From Amoebidium appalachense (taxonomy: Eukaryota; Ichthyosporea), in contig CAVNZM010000006.1 of NCBI GenBank assembly GCA_963693365.1, positions 10,602,001 to 10,666,000 of the forward strand: a stretch of 64,000 nucleotides of DNA, written 5' to 3'. Made by a program: the position numbers and the translations under genes. Of this stretch, positions 1 to 43,090 are shown one piece after another (position 1 is the stretch's first letter; each line of letters opens with the position of its first letter). The notes under the pieces are model-generated. The model was given only the letters and a program-made list of their open reading frames with translations, did not search any database and was not told the DNA's origin.

Positions 1-10322
<10,322 letters not shown>

Positions 10323-10650
10323 AGCACAGGTGTACGGTCGTGTGATTATAATTGTGGCTCAATAGCTCTGGGTATGTCTGAATTGAATGGCTCCCTTTGC
10401 ATCTTGTCCAGCACTGGTGGTGATGGTGTGTTGTAGTCAGTGTTTTTTTCTTGTGTGTGTGTGTGTGTGTGTGTGTTTGGGGGGGGAGGGGGGGGGGGAG
10501 GAGGAGGCTTGGCCTGTGATGTGTATGTTAGTACGGTGTTTGCTATAGCCGGGTGTACTGTCACAATGGTTCATGCAGTTGAACGGTTGACTGCGAGGTA
10601 CTCTAGGTGTGTCGCCAAACTTTTACCCGTTGCCCTGCATTCAAAATCTT

Positions 10651-10656
10651 AATAAA
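10651..10656 (+). terminator. candidate polyadenylation signal AATAAA
   Basis: AATAAA lies about 330 nt after the TAG of the MBD-like gene, the first exact hexamer seen downstream. Confidence 0.4.
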
Positions 10657-11718
10657 TTACTATTGATAAGAAGTTCTGTTTTGTTCATCTCAGGCTGTTT
10701 ATGAACCTTTTTGCTTTGCCCACACCCCAGACCACCAGCACCTCAGATTCACAGTTTCACCTTGCTGAGCAACTATGTACCCTGCACGGAGGTGGTTTTT
10801 ACTCAGTAGCTCAGGTAGGCCTGAGCTAACTTATGATAGCAGCGTGCCATGCATGGCCTCCGGTCGATCGACCCGTCTTGGAGTCGGCCAATTATTTGAT
10901 TTTTGTTTTGCGGTTCTCACGCGCAGGTAATTACTTATAAGGCAGTGGGTTGGAGTCGCACACCTCTCATGCAGTGGCCTGAAGGGGAGATGCACCCATT
11001 CTTACCTCTGCCGTATACCTACATGTGCATCACCTGCACGTGGCAAGATGCATTTGAGCTGGCTCGCTCCGAAGTTGTTACGTGAGACGGCTGGGGCCGG
11101 GGACCCCCTGGGCCGCCCGGCCAGGCCGCAGCTGGGCCAGCGCTAGCGGAAAAAATCTTCGCCGGACTCCCATTTTAGCTGAGGTATGTGAGACGACATA
11201 AGAGGGCCATGCCCTATTGGTTATTATTTGATTGGTCAACGAGTCCATCAGCAGAATCACCAATAGGAAAACTAGTTTGTTCAGGGGGCTGCGGGCTGGC
11301 AGACAGGGTCAGGCATTTTAACCGTATTTCTGCACAATCCGGTACGTTTGACAGCATTACTTTTTTTGTATATGAATGCCACTTTTAATTGATAACTTAC
11401 ACGTGCGCATACACACACATACACACACACGCTATGTTTCCAAATATGCTGTACATATTGTTATGTAGTATCTAGATATTTTCGGGTGGAAATACTGTTG
11501 GCCTTGGTGTCAGCACCTCATGACAACCCATAAACATGTCGACAGTAATAAATAGCATCATGAAATTTTTCCCGGGGTTGCCGTCAATCGTAGCTAAATA
11601 CGACATCTTTGTATCTGAGTAATGCAACCCTGAGGAATGTACAAACTCCCGGGAAATGTTGCCTTTTTTGGCTCGGTCAGTCTATCCAGGAAGACACCGG
11701 TGACCAAGCGACCGTCAA

Positions 11719-11778
11719 AACAAACACACCAACTTGCACGGTAGGTGCGCCGTGTTTGACAAACACACCAACTTGCAG
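11719..11778 (+). promoter_or_regulatory. 19-bp direct repeat upstream of the amidase gene
   Basis: ACAAACACACCAACTTGCA occurs twice about 40 bp apart, roughly 105-165 bp before the proposed start codon. This could be a promoter element or a 5' leader duplication; no factor is assigned. Confidence 0.4.
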
Positions 11779-11882
11779 CCGCAGGTGAGCTGAAGTGTCT
11801 CAGGGGGTAGCCATTGGAGACTTTCTCCGGTTACGCTTTCACAGAATCCCTTCGCCCCTATTTGTACTTAGACGTCGGCGAC

Positions 11883-13497
11883 ATGGTGCCCAGACTATTT
11901 GCTCTTTTGAGCGCCGCGTGGGCGGTCAATGCCTGCAGCGAGCTCATGACGCAGTACAACATCGACACCAACCCCACCTCTGCACGCACAATGGACTGGG
12001 GTATGCCCGACCTGCTTTCAGAGCTCCTGGTGAAACCACGCGGGGCCCCTATCGCCACCTTTCCCATCCGTGACTGCCCCACCTGCAAGCTGCCCTCTCT
12101 CGAGACTAAGTATGGCTATGCCTGCATGAACGCCTTTCACGAGGACATCTGTGGGGACGGCCTCAACGAGATGGGCCTGTCTGTCGCTGCACTGGCCCTC
12201 AAGGCCACCAAGTACCCCAGGTACACGGACGCTGACAAACGGCCTATCTTCCCGCTCTACTCGCTACCGGCATATTTGCTCGGCACGTGCGACTCCATCG
12301 ACTGCGTCAAAACAGAGGTTGGTGCGTGGCAGATTGCAGACGCTGTTGTGCCGGGGTTTGCGGCCTTCAATGAGAAGTTCAAGGGGGCGTACCCCTCAAA
12401 CACCATGCCCGTGCACCTCAGCGTTCATGATGCCAAAGGCCGGAGTGTGGTCATTGAGTTCATAGACAGCGAGAAAAATGCCACGGCACCACTGTGCTTT
12501 AACAACAACCCTTCAGTGTTCTACCCCCAGGCTGGTGCCAGGCTCTGCGTCTACGACAACAACGACCTTCAGGTGTTGACCAACGACCCCAACTTCGAGC
12601 AGATGACTAATAACGTGCTGGGCCGCATGAACATCACAAGTTCAGACAAGCTCGACACCGTGCCCAACGAAGTACTATTTACCGCGCAGAAGGGGGCTGG
12701 TTCCTATGCGCCGGACGACCGCTTTACCCAACTCGTGGTGCTACAGCAGTATGCACAGAGGGCCTCGGGCGAGTGGGTGCCCGGCCTGTTAGACCCCTCC
12801 TTCGTCAGCTCAAACAGGGACACGGATGCCATTGCCGGTGCTTCCCAGTTTATCGGGCGTGTGACACGGGTGATTGGCGGGGATATTGTCCATACTGGTG
12901 ACTGGACCACCACCTACGTGACTATCCGTGACCACAAGAATGGAAAGTACTACTTCAAGACCCCAGCCAACCCCAACTTCCAGGTGGTGGACCTGACAGA
13001 CCCTCTACTGGCCCTGCAGGTAAGCAAAGCCCATGACTTGGTGTGCAACGTTTGTTAGATCAGGACACACGATGCCTTGGAACCCGGCTGCATTGCTGAC
13101 TTTTGACTTAGCACATGAGTATTTCAGTACGCTGCACAGTATCCGTTATTCCCTGCTGACCCCCGACCCCTTCACGCAGGACAACCAGACAACACGCAAG
13201 GCTGTGGCCCTCAACTACAACAGCGACCAACCGTTTGCCAACGTCGTGTCCTACCCGCTGATGGCCAGCGCCCCACCGACAAGCAATTCTTGCGGGAGCC
13301 AGTACCAGGAGGTATTCCTGGGCTTCAACTCACGGGAGCTCATCATGCTGGGGCTGTTGATAGGAAACGTTCTACTCACGATCGTTGTGATGTTCTGTGT
13401 GTGCCTCCGACGAGGCAAGAAGCAGCTGGCTACGTACAATATCTATCAAGACGGCCAGCAAGACAACAAATCTCAAGTGCATCTGCTGGGTAAATAG
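11883..13497 (+). CDS. membrane-anchored Ntn amidase, choloylglycine hydrolase family
   Basis: Two exons, 11883-13019 and 13180-13497, encode 484 residues. The start MVPRLFALLSAAWAVNA is a signal peptide, and cleavage before Cys18 would expose the N-terminal nucleophile of Ntn hydrolases. The ATG 69 nt upstream would bury it, so I prefer 11883. Family motifs: ARTMDWG with Arg35 and Asp38 at the usual distance from Cys, NEMGLSV near residue 95, and LTNDPNF near 232. Linear-amide C-N hydrolases of this family act on bile-salt, acyl or penicillin-type amides; the substrate here is unknown. Near residues 430-456 a hydrophobic segment (LLIGNVLLTIVVMFCVC) followed by RRGKK predicts a type I membrane anchor with the catalytic domain outside the cytosol, unlike soluble bacterial relatives. 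Confidence 0.8.
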
Positions 13498-14547
13498 TGT
13501 AGAAAAAAGGATAGGCATTCCATTGCCGGCCGTTGGAAAGTTAGCGGGTTAATAGCAGTGTAGATTGTGGTTGAAGGCCAACAAGTAGCTCTATTAATAT
13601 GCAACGCGATTAGAAAATTTTAAGTCTCAGTGTAGTGTTCGTTAGAATTAACCTTTCAGATTTAAAAGGCACTGAAGCTATGTGAATAGCCTTCGTGGAC
13701 GGCTATGTAGATATTATAACTCAGGGTGACAAATAAACCCTTGCTGGCAAGGTGCCATACTCGGCAAATACAGGTTGACATGCACAACTCCAAACATCGA
13801 ACATTATTCTTGCCTGTATATGCAGCTGGTGCATGTGGCAACATGCTTAGAGCAGTACACGCTGCAAGAGTCTCATGATCGCGTTTTTATATGTGTCTAC
13901 CGTAACCCTCAAGGCTCTGCAGTCAGTTTCGCACAATATACCAGGTGTAACAGTTTGTCTGGACCCAGCAGTTACACGAGCAACACCACCAGCCCACGGC
14001 CCTCTGTGTTCAGAGGGCAGTGACCAGCCGCAGATCGTTGCAAAAAACCGACAAGCGTCAAGCTGACCCAGCCAGACTTTAAATATAAGGGAAGGGGGAG
14101 AGAGAAATGGAGTAAACAACGTGCATAAAGCCAGTCTCTTACCTCTGCAGGTCGGGCTGTTGTTTTGCTTTTGCTTCTGCAGCTGGCACTGAGTTCAGCA
14201 GTGCAGCGTTGCGATTGCCGATCCACTGCCAGAGGGAAAGAAAGGAATTCGGTAAGGAATGCAGGCGGGAAAACATTGCCTGAAATAGCAATAAAGAAGA
14301 TGAAACGGCTGGCTGAGCGCTCAGCTATTTGGCGTCAACTTAGAGACCGTCAGACCGGATAAGTGAACCAATCGGGTGTCACCTTGTGCATTCCGTATTT
14401 TACAACAGGCTCTGTAGAGGTCCAGAGGTTGAAGGAAATACGAGGGTGTGTGGGAAGGGCGAAAATGTGCAGAAAAGGTAGCTACATAGATGTTTGAATA
14501 GGCCTTCAATCGTTGCACACCTAGCGAGATCTGGGCGATGCACGACA
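13498..14547. other. intergenic region and promoter side of the WDR44-like gene
   Basis: Complex sequence with no convincing gene. A short hairpin CCCTCTGTGTTCAGAGGG lies near 14000. The 5' leader and promoter of the WDR44-like gene should lie here, but no TATA box is clear. Confidence 0.5.
13732..13737 (+). terminator. candidate polyadenylation signal AATAAA
   Basis: AATAAA lies about 235 nt after the amidase stop codon. Confidence 0.5.
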
Positions 14548-28284
<13,737 letters not shown>

Positions 28285-30279
28285 ATTTTTTTGATCTTAT
28301 TTTATTTTTTTTCCCGAAGATCTGGGGGGGAGGGGGGGGTCATATAGGGAGCATGTTAAGGCGACAAACGCGTAGAGCGGGGAGAGGGGGGGGGGGGGGG
28401 GGGGGGAGGGGAGGGGGAGAGAGGGGGTGGGGTGAGGGGGAGAGGGCGGGCGGGCGGGCGGGCGGGCGGGGGGGGGGGGGGGGGGGGAGGGGGGAGAGGG
28501 GGGGCTTATAGGCCCGGAAGAGTAGATTTTCTTCGAATGTTTTTCAAGCTGGCCGCCGTGGCATTTCGTAGCGAATGATTTTACTTGTTTGCTGGCCCAT
28601 GCAACCAGCCAAACATCATTTTAGGGAGGAGTTTAGTGTTTTTTGTCACACCTTAGTACTAGCAGCATCCCCCCACATATTAAGGCTTAACAGCACATAG
28701 TGTGGTAACGGAAACAATGTTGGGTATGAATGGTACACGCACACACTCTGCAGGCATGCCTCTAACTGTGGATAGGGGCATGATCGGCCCCACACCTCAG
28801 CACACATGCTAAAAGCGCTGTAATATCTCAAGAAAATTTGAAAAAGCCGAATCATGATCAGAACCATGGGCCACGGTGCCCAGATTGAAAGCCCTCTGTA
28901 GGCGTGGCTTTCGTGTTGTTGATGCTCTCCTTTTATTCTGTGTATATACTTCGTCTAGTAGTACATGATACGCACATGCATGCCTGAACGATGTTCAAGC
29001 CTAGCCATCATCACAACCATGCATATATTACAATATAACTGCCCGTACCAGCCCCGTAGTGGAGTTGCATTCCATGCACGTGCACAGCCTTTACACACAC
29101 ACGTCGACGTGCAGCCGTGCGACCACACCGGGCTACGTGTTGATCACGGACTGTCAGCAAGGCCATGTTTTCGTGCCCTGCAGCCGTACTGGGACACCTA
29201 ATACATCTATCGAGATCCGTCTGCTGAGCAACTGCACATGTGTATGTGTAATGCCATGCCATCTGCGGAGCAACTGCACATGTGTATGTGCAATGCCATG
29301 CAAGATGTGTGCACGCGCACACCTCGCTCGGAGTTGCAGCGCACACGCATGCGCATACCACGTGCCATAGCCATGTGTGCTGGGGGGCACATGCATGCAT
29401 GCATGGGAAGTCTATGGTCAAGACACGTGATACTTGTATGTGCAGCCGCAACACTAGCATTGAAATGGCAAATTCATGGTGTACAGGTCACTGTCACTAT
29501 GCATGTGGAGGTGTGCCTAGTGCACGCGTGGCCACTGGCAGGAAGTACTTGCACTGAGATTCAACTTGAACACCATAATAATGACTTTCTGTGCATACAT
29601 TAGATATATTTACTTATCACAGGGCAAAGACCTCCAGGGACTCTATCCCCCACTCTATATACATTTATCCCCACCCAAGTACAACCCAGCTGGCAGCCTC
29701 AATTACTAAGGTCACCTACCATATATCCCCGACTATACGCCATGTGACCCAACTCCACATAGGGCCCCCCCTCTTTAATATCAACCACAGCCATTCAACA
29801 CTGGAGGCCTAGGGCTGCGACTAGATCTTCATTCCATGGAAAAACAAACAAATCCTACAGCAGACAATGAGGAAATAAACTCTCGTACTCACACAAGTCA
29901 CACGAACGTGCAAATAACAAGAAAACAGAAAAAAGAGAAAGGAAAAAAAAAGAGAAAGAAAAAGAATGATGAATACAAGTGAATACCGTATTTAAATCAA
30001 GGGGCAAGGTACCCCGACTATCACAGTGCACTGATAATGTACAATCATGCTTCGTATATTCGTTCCGGTGCAACCATACTTCTGAGAGCTATCAACTGTG
30101 TGCAACTAGGTCCGGATTTCCTGCAAAATGATAACAGTGCCGCGCATAATTGCACAAATTTCATATGCATAAGTGTGGATAGTGTATGTGTTGTTCTGCA
30201 CACATTTTGAATATCTTGCTATCCAAGTCTACTGGACGTGTTGCACTGTGAATATCTTACTCTCTGTGGTTCTAAACAC
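28285..30279. other. intergenic region between convergent WDR44-like and Rab5 genes
   Basis: Begins with a G-rich block (28327-28507, including (GGGC)n at about 28446), then complex sequence with CATGCA/ACGTG-rich words at 28960-29560. No exon could be supported on either strand. The 3' ends of both genes should lie here. Confidence 0.6.
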
Positions 30280-36491
<6,212 letters not shown>

Positions 36492-37678
36492 CCTGTCAGA
36501 ACAGTAATAACTAAAGGTAACACTCGGATTAAAAGAAAGCTTGTTCTTCTGCTCTGAAGCTCGGACTTAGCTCTTTGAACTTGTGACGTAATGCTAATGT
36601 AATGGCAAAGGAATTTATTCGTCACTCTCCTCTAGATCGCGAAGAGACGGTGCGCAAGTCAGACAAATATTATTTTTTTTTTGACTGGATTTATTCGACA
36701 AATACCAAAACTTATAAGTTATTGTGAGAGACACAATTTAAAGCTCAAATATATAATTCTATAGTACTATAAAGCGAAATGATTTTACTAGGTTAGCACG
36801 TATAGCTGCACATATACTCTAAAGCATTGGTCATAGTGGAAGCAAAGAAATTACAGGAAAGCTGAAAGTTCAAGAATTTTAAAATACAAGCGCCCCAAAG
36901 ACTCACATCCCGGGTGATCTACCACATCTTTGCTGACGCGACGTCACTATCTGACGAATCAAAAGCCGTAGAGCACAACTGTCCAATTAGCGGTTCCCAG
37001 TAGCTGCACGTGATTATTAAGGATCTACGTGAGAATATGCAAAATAAAAAAGTCTTAAGTTTTCTAATAAAGCTTTTAAATTGTTTAAATCCACTCTGCG
37101 TCAGCCTGTTTTGACCGGCTGGCGATGAACGTTGATAAGGCTCACTGAAAGATGTAGTTGCGAAGGTTCACCGGACGATAGGTCACCTTCCAAATATGGC
37201 ATAACTGAGCCCGCCCAGAATGCGTGTAATTATTAACCGGTTGTATCGTTTTTTTGTCACAACCAAATGCGTAAAGCATTGCTAAAGTGCTTAAAAAATG
37301 AACCTAAAGCAATATCAACATGTATGTAATAGTTCATAGGATAAATATTTAGGTTTTTATTTGATTATATGGGGATACTAGCGCAACGTTGAAGACGACG
37401 AAACCACGAAGGGCGCAATGTCGTTACCCACCTTTTAAAAAACTTTGTTATTGGGCTACAGAAAAAGCGCGTAAATAGTCCAATCAGCGTCTTGTGGAGT
37501 CGCACGCCAAATAACCGTTTACATGCGGTACGGTATACAGGTGCGACCGTAACTGTTGAGGGGGCAAAAAAAAAAAAACACGTCTAGGTCATCGTTACGT
37601 TATTATCGTTGTTAACGATCAGCAGATGCTACTGGCACGCAACCGGGCTATGTCAAGCTAACACTGGTGGTGTCAATA
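36492..37678. promoter_or_regulatory. divergent intergenic region between Rab5 and zinc-ribbon gene
   Basis: About 1.2 kb of complex AT-richer DNA separates the two start codons and is free of long simple repeats, unlike its surroundings. It must hold both promoters. I see no TATA box at a convincing distance. Confidence 0.5.
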
Positions 37679-38614
37679 ATGGACGTGGAGCGAGACCGTG
37701 AGCTTATGTCAGCGTTGGAAGAACTTATTATGGGCACAGTATACGTAGGCACGTCGGGCAATTCAAAAATTGCCCGCTCCTGATATGGTACCCGGGCCCA
37801 GGGAGGCACCCGTGAGGAAGAAGATGTGCCAGCGAACCAACCCACCGAAAACGACTTTCACGAGAGTGAATGTGGGGACCATATGCCCACACGTGTACCA
37901 CACATAGACAAACGACAGCACTATTCTGGCTATGTACTTCGTGATGTGTCTAATTTGCTAAAAAAGAACGAGAAGGGCCTACCCAAAAAGACGAAGAAAG
38001 ACAGTGTGCGGCAGCGCATATACGAGCTGTATATGGAAAAGGGCAAACCCGACAGCGAGCTCAACAGCGAGCAGATAAAACGGCGCCGCGAAGCAGAGGA
38101 GTCGTATGCCAAACGTACAACGAATTTTCGACTATGCACCAAGTGCTACGAGTTGTTGCGGGGCAGGACGAAGTATTGTCGTGTTTGCGAACCAACACAA
38201 TTCAAGCGGCGGAAGAGGGAAAATTATAAAGAGTGCCGTGGGCTTGACAAGGTGGTAGAAGTCAGCACGGGTAGTTTGCCGTTGCCGAAGGATCAGCGCG
38301 AGATGATAGCACTGCTTTCGGCTTCAGAGCAGGTTGCCAACTCAACAACGGTAGCATTTAGCCGGCGCATGTTTCTGGTCAAAGGAAGAAACCCAGGGGG
38401 CGCTGATCGACGGTATGTAAAGCAGTTGTTTGTGGTGCGTGCGTGTGTGTGCATACGGGTGTGTGTCTTCCTACTTCGTTATTGGGCTTACGATGTTTTT
38501 TCTACTCGTCTCTTTGCAATTGTGTGTGCCTACGTGCGTGTGTTGTTCATGTCTAGCAGATCTGCTCGTGTACCAGCCTGCCCGTGTCATTCAATTCATC
38601 CGATGATGAGTTAG
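37679..38614 (+). CDS. zinc-ribbon protein of unknown function
   Basis: Three exons, 37679-37738, 37802-38412 and 38560-38614, encode about 241 residues. Intron 1 is only 63 nt, short for this window. Exon 2 is strongly charged: a Lys/Glu-rich region with KKNEKGLPKKTKKD and RQRIYELYMEKGK, then LCTKCYELLRGRTKYCRVC, a CX2CX10CX2C zinc ribbon, then FKRRKRENYKEC. The basic flanks suggest nucleic-acid binding in the nucleus, which is inference only. The last exon is short and its frame rests on one acceptor; the alternative DDELVAKLAV frame would need a different phase. I do not recognise the family. Confidence 0.6.
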
Positions 38615-38644
38615 TTGCAAAGTTGGCTGTACGCTGCGGTGTGT

Positions 38645-38675
<31 letters not shown>

Positions 38676-38679
38676 GGGG

Positions 38680-38729
<50 letters not shown>

Positions 38730-38759
38730 CCGCGGGGGGGGGGGGGGGGGGGGGGTTCT

Positions 38760-38795
<36 letters not shown>

Positions 38796-38853
38796 GCGAG
38801 GCTGTGTGTGTGTGTGTGTGGGTTGGGGGGGGGGGGGGGGGGGGGGGGGGTTC

Positions 38854-38890
<37 letters not shown>

Positions 38891-40249
38891 GCGAGGCTGT
38901 GTGTGTGTGTGTTTGTGTGGGTTGGGGGGGGAGGGGGGGGGGGGGGGGGGGAAGGGTTAGGAATCTACGACGATTGTAAATATCGGCAGAAAAAAAACAC
39001 AAAACACAAGTCGTTGTTGCCACATACAGTCCACGTGTTTGTGCGAACGTATACGTACGTATCATAATGCACGAACATCTCCTGTTTGTGCATGGAAGTA
39101 ATGAGTAGCCGCAGCTGCAGGCAGGCAGGCATGCGTAGACTTAACAGAAATTGAAGTAAAGGCAAGAAACTATACGTGCGCGTTGAATTCGAAGGGTGCA
39201 CATCATGATGATGGCATACTATCTCTCGATTATAAATACATCAACAGCACTGCTCCATTGTCGCCCATGGGGAAAGCCTCGTACATCAACAGCACTGCTC
39301 CATTGTCGCCCATGGGGAAAGCACGGATTTTACACGCGGGAACGCACAGAAACACGCACACACATGCACACACACACACACACGCACACACACACACACA
39401 TACAAACGGTGGCATACACAGAAATGTACCCACACGTACACACACACACAGACACACACACCGTGGCACACAAAGATTTTGCACGCACGTCTACATGCAC
39501 CTGCACAATGTAAGTTGCTGATGAACACACACGGGCACACGCACACGGACATGCACACACGCGCACACACCAACACACCCCGCTGCACACTGTGCATGCA
39601 CATGTAAATACTCACCCACACGAGCGAGGGGGAGGGGTGAGGGAGGAAACGAGGGATGAGAGTAGGAGAGGATCGTTAAAAGAATTCCAAACGATCTTTT
39701 TTTTTTTTTTTTTTTTTTAACACGGTGTGAGCGCGCATTTTTCACTTGAATAGGAACGTCACGAGTTCAAAATATCGATAGATTCTGTTCATTTGCCCGT
39801 CGGTACACAAACGCTGGCACCTAAAAACATAGTTATCCTGTAAATCAAAAAGTGAATGCATATGAAACTTTCGCATTAATACATATCTACTTACCGGTGC
39901 ATTTACATATCCACAGTGGTCAAAAAATAGCCAGAATGCAGCTATACAGAGTCTACTGGTACTTATCCACATGTACTTCATGATATGTATATATATAACT
40001 TATCCACTCACATGTGCTTCATGATATTCAAGTGCATTCGGGGTTTACGCTGTTTACTCGAGGCAAAGAGAAACCAGTCTCAGGTATGGGGGGGGGGGGT
40101 TTGCTCGGAATATCCCCTCAGCGGTATATCATGAACACGTACATAGATGTCGGGTGATGACTATATATCAGGGTTTACTTTCTCTACGAGACACCATAAA
40201 GACTACAAGGAGAAATCAATTAGTTGGGGTTCCCCGTTTTTTTTTTTTG

Positions 40250-40282
<33 letters not shown>

Positions 40283-40345
40283 TATATATATATTCTTTAT
40301 TTTTTTTTTTAAAGGGGCTCCCCTGGGACACTCGGTATCAGCTGG

Positions 40346-40398
<53 letters not shown>

Positions 40399-40518
40399 GT
40401 GTGTGTGTGTGCGCGTGCGCTATAATTTTGTAGTGATGTGTTTCTCAAGCCAATCAATACATCTAATAAACAGGTCGTAGTTACGCGTGTTTAGCATTAA
40501 AATCAAGGATGTTGTAAT
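38615..40518. other. repeat-rich intergenic region
   Basis: Contains GT/G/T blocks at 38640-38951, with a duplicated module of G(20-30), T(33-36), GGCGAGGCTGTGTG, a 48-bp direct repeat CATCAACAGCACTGCTCCAT + TGTCGCCCATGGGGAAAGC at 39239-39322, CA-rich tracts at 39355-39600, T-rich stretches at 39698 and 40239-40274 and (GT)n at 40346-40412. No gene supported. Confidence 0.7.
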
Positions 40519-43090
40519 TTACAGGTAGTTATCTTTCTGGGTGTCTGTTGTGAATGTGACGTGTGTGTGTTGCGGTATTATGTGGTCTATCAAACTACAT
40601 TTGGCGATACATGACCGGTTAAACTGGTGTGTGTGTGTGTTGTTTGGGCATGCAAATGATGCCACCTTATACTTATTAGATCTCCACTGTATAGCACGTG
40701 TACAGTAAAAGCGTGGTAATTGATCAATAATACCATCAGCTAGAGAAAGACCAGTTCTACAGGAAGGTAATACGTATTTAGGTGTTATACATTTGCGAGT
40801 GCCATATTTGGCAATATGGTTGAGGCGGTCAGTATATATAAAACGAGACATAAGGCTTAGTTTTTCAAGGTGTATGCTTTCATCGGGTCTAGTGTCGTGT
40901 GGTATCTTTTTCCATTTGTTATATTGCGTGATTATCTTGTGATTGTGTACATGTTTAATGAGTAAGTGGCAGTCCAAAGTCACACACACACTATTGCGGG
41001 GTTTATTTGTATTTGTGCCCAGGGGAGAAGGGGAGAGAGAGGGGAGGAAAGAGGGGAGAGGTGAGGAGGGGACAGGTCGGATAGAGAAGAGAGGGTGGGA
41101 GGGCAAATACTTCTTTAAGCGGCTTATGTGCTTATTGAATTTCAGCGCGAGATAGGATACTCTAGCAGCTATTGGGACCAGACCATATATCGAGAGCGTT
41201 ACAGGCCCAGGTTTACAACAGTTGTTAGATAGAAAGGAGGCAACTTCTGCTTCAAGGAAATTTGCCAAGGGTTTAAGCGCTCTAGTTCTCTCTTTCTTGA
41301 TCCAAGCGGCGAGAAGGGGTAAACCATATTCACATGCCGGGAAGACAAAAGTGCGAATAAATGTAAGTCTAATAGAAGGATGGAGGGGTGTGTCTTTAAA
41401 AATATTAGCCGAGAAGAAAGCTAACAGTTTACGAGCCAACTCTACCCTCTTTTCGACCATATGGGGAAACATAACACCAACAGAATCAACCGGAACACCA
41501 AGATATTTGTATTCTGGAACTATAGGTACAGGTTTAGATGATAATGTAAATGTGTGTAAATTGTTAGCTATATCAGGTACAAGAACACCACATTTGTCTA
41601 TGTTAAGGATCATAAGGTTTGCCTTGCACCACTCTGACACTACATCGAACAATCTTTGCAGGCGTCTAGGGGTACGGGCAAGGAGGGACAGATCATCAGC
41701 ATAGAGAAGTGCAGGCGGAAAGTTATTAATAGGGTCATCGTTTTCGGCGTAAATCTTGACAGCCAAATCATCTATAAATAGGTTAAACAAAAAGGGGCTA
41801 AGCAATGAACCCTGCAAGAGACCTCTAGTACGAGCAAAACCATATGAAAGATGCCCATTAACCACAGCTCTACCATAGGTTTGAGACAAGAGTGCTTCTA
41901 ACAGAACACCAATGCAGTGTGGTGCACCCCGTGCAGCAAGCTTTTCCCATAGGAGACCAGGGGAGACAGAATCGTAAGCAGTTTTCCAATCAATAAAGCC
42001 AACATATCGTGCACCAACTTGTATAGAATCGTGCAGTGCCATTATTTGAACATAACATGAATTGTTTTTACGAAAAGCGGATTGGCATGGGTGTATGTGA
42101 AGAATAGATTGAAACCTAGGGTGATGTGCAAATAACCTAAGTAAGCAAGCTTCAAAGAATCTACGAACAACCTGGGTTAGTGTAATGGGCGAAAGGATGA
42201 TATGGGGCCCTCAGAGTCCTTCTTAACTATGGGGATCACTAAGGTATCTAACCAAGATGACGGGACATGTCCACATTTAACACACCAAGAAAAGAGAGAG
42301 CTTAACATGATAGTAAGATCAGGTTTAATATCACGATCACTTTCCTTTTGTGGGTAGGAGGGAACAAGGATTTTAAGAAACCCAGCAGGGAGTCCATCAG
42401 GTCCACAAGACTTACTAGAGCTATAACTAGATATCACAGACCATATGGCATCGGGACTGAAAAAGGGGAGGATCGATTCTATGGGGATAGATGGGTCTAC
42501 AGGCCACACAATAGGTTTCTGAGCGGGGGTCCTATCTTTAAACAGTTCCGAGAAATATCAGAGTCTATGAGGGGGTCTCCAGTGGTATCACCAATAATAC
42601 GAGCAGGGGGGCCAAATCGATTCATACTAGCAAGCCGGCGCAAGCTTTCCTTTTGAGACAGGGGTTCGCCTAGTCTAGCGGGAGTGGTGTTTGGTAACAA
42701 GAGAGCATCGGGATATTCCTTCCTACCACCGCCAGCATAATCACCGAGATCTATCAAATCATCAACAATAAAGTTAGTGCATGTATCTAGTACGAGATGT
42801 GAATCTGGTCTGGCTTGTGCAGATTCTAATAGGCGCATATATATAGGGTGTTTCGTTGCATAGCATACACATACATCAACTCTACCCCACTGTGACTTAA
42901 GCTGGGATAGACGAAGGCGAAAGGTGGGAGGAGGAGGGGGGAGCAGATCAAGGGAGATCTTAGGTAGGAAAAGGATAGGAGAGTGGTCAGATGACCTAGA
43001 GAGGTTAGGTGGGAGAGAGAGTTTTGACATGGTTGATGGCCAAAAGGCCACTCCCCAGTCGGTGTTGAAGTGCATTCACGTACGTATATA
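40519..43090 (-). pseudogene. decayed non-LTR retrotransposon, endonuclease C-terminus to RT
   Basis: Minus-strand frames 43075-42497, 42509-42177 and 42042-40519 form one protein broken by frameshifts near 42500 and 42180. Conserved pieces in order: SDHSPI of the apurinic-type endonuclease; an RT domain with CGPDGLPAGFLK, GLLQGSLLSPFLFNLFIDDL and YADD catalytic Asp pair; thumb region EYKYLGVP; and a C-terminal Cys/His segment. The 5' end (most of the endonuclease and ORF1) is missing, as expected from incomplete reverse transcription. It resembles the element at 57004-61605 throughout, so the two belong to one lineage. Confidence 0.85.

Larger units (their letters stand above)
10323..11882. 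other. intergenic region between MBD-like gene and amidase
   Basis: Mostly complex sequence without a supportable gene. It contains a GT/G tract at 10451-10500, a short tRNA-D-arm-like stretch at 10805-10830 that does not extend into a tRNA, and a duplicated 19-bp element just before the amidase. Confidence 0.6.

Noticed and set aside
10800-10880. tRNA gene suggested by TAGCTCAGGTAGGCCTGAGC and GGTCGATCGACC
   Set aside because: A D-arm and B-box-like words are present but no anticodon stem or acceptor stem can be paired.
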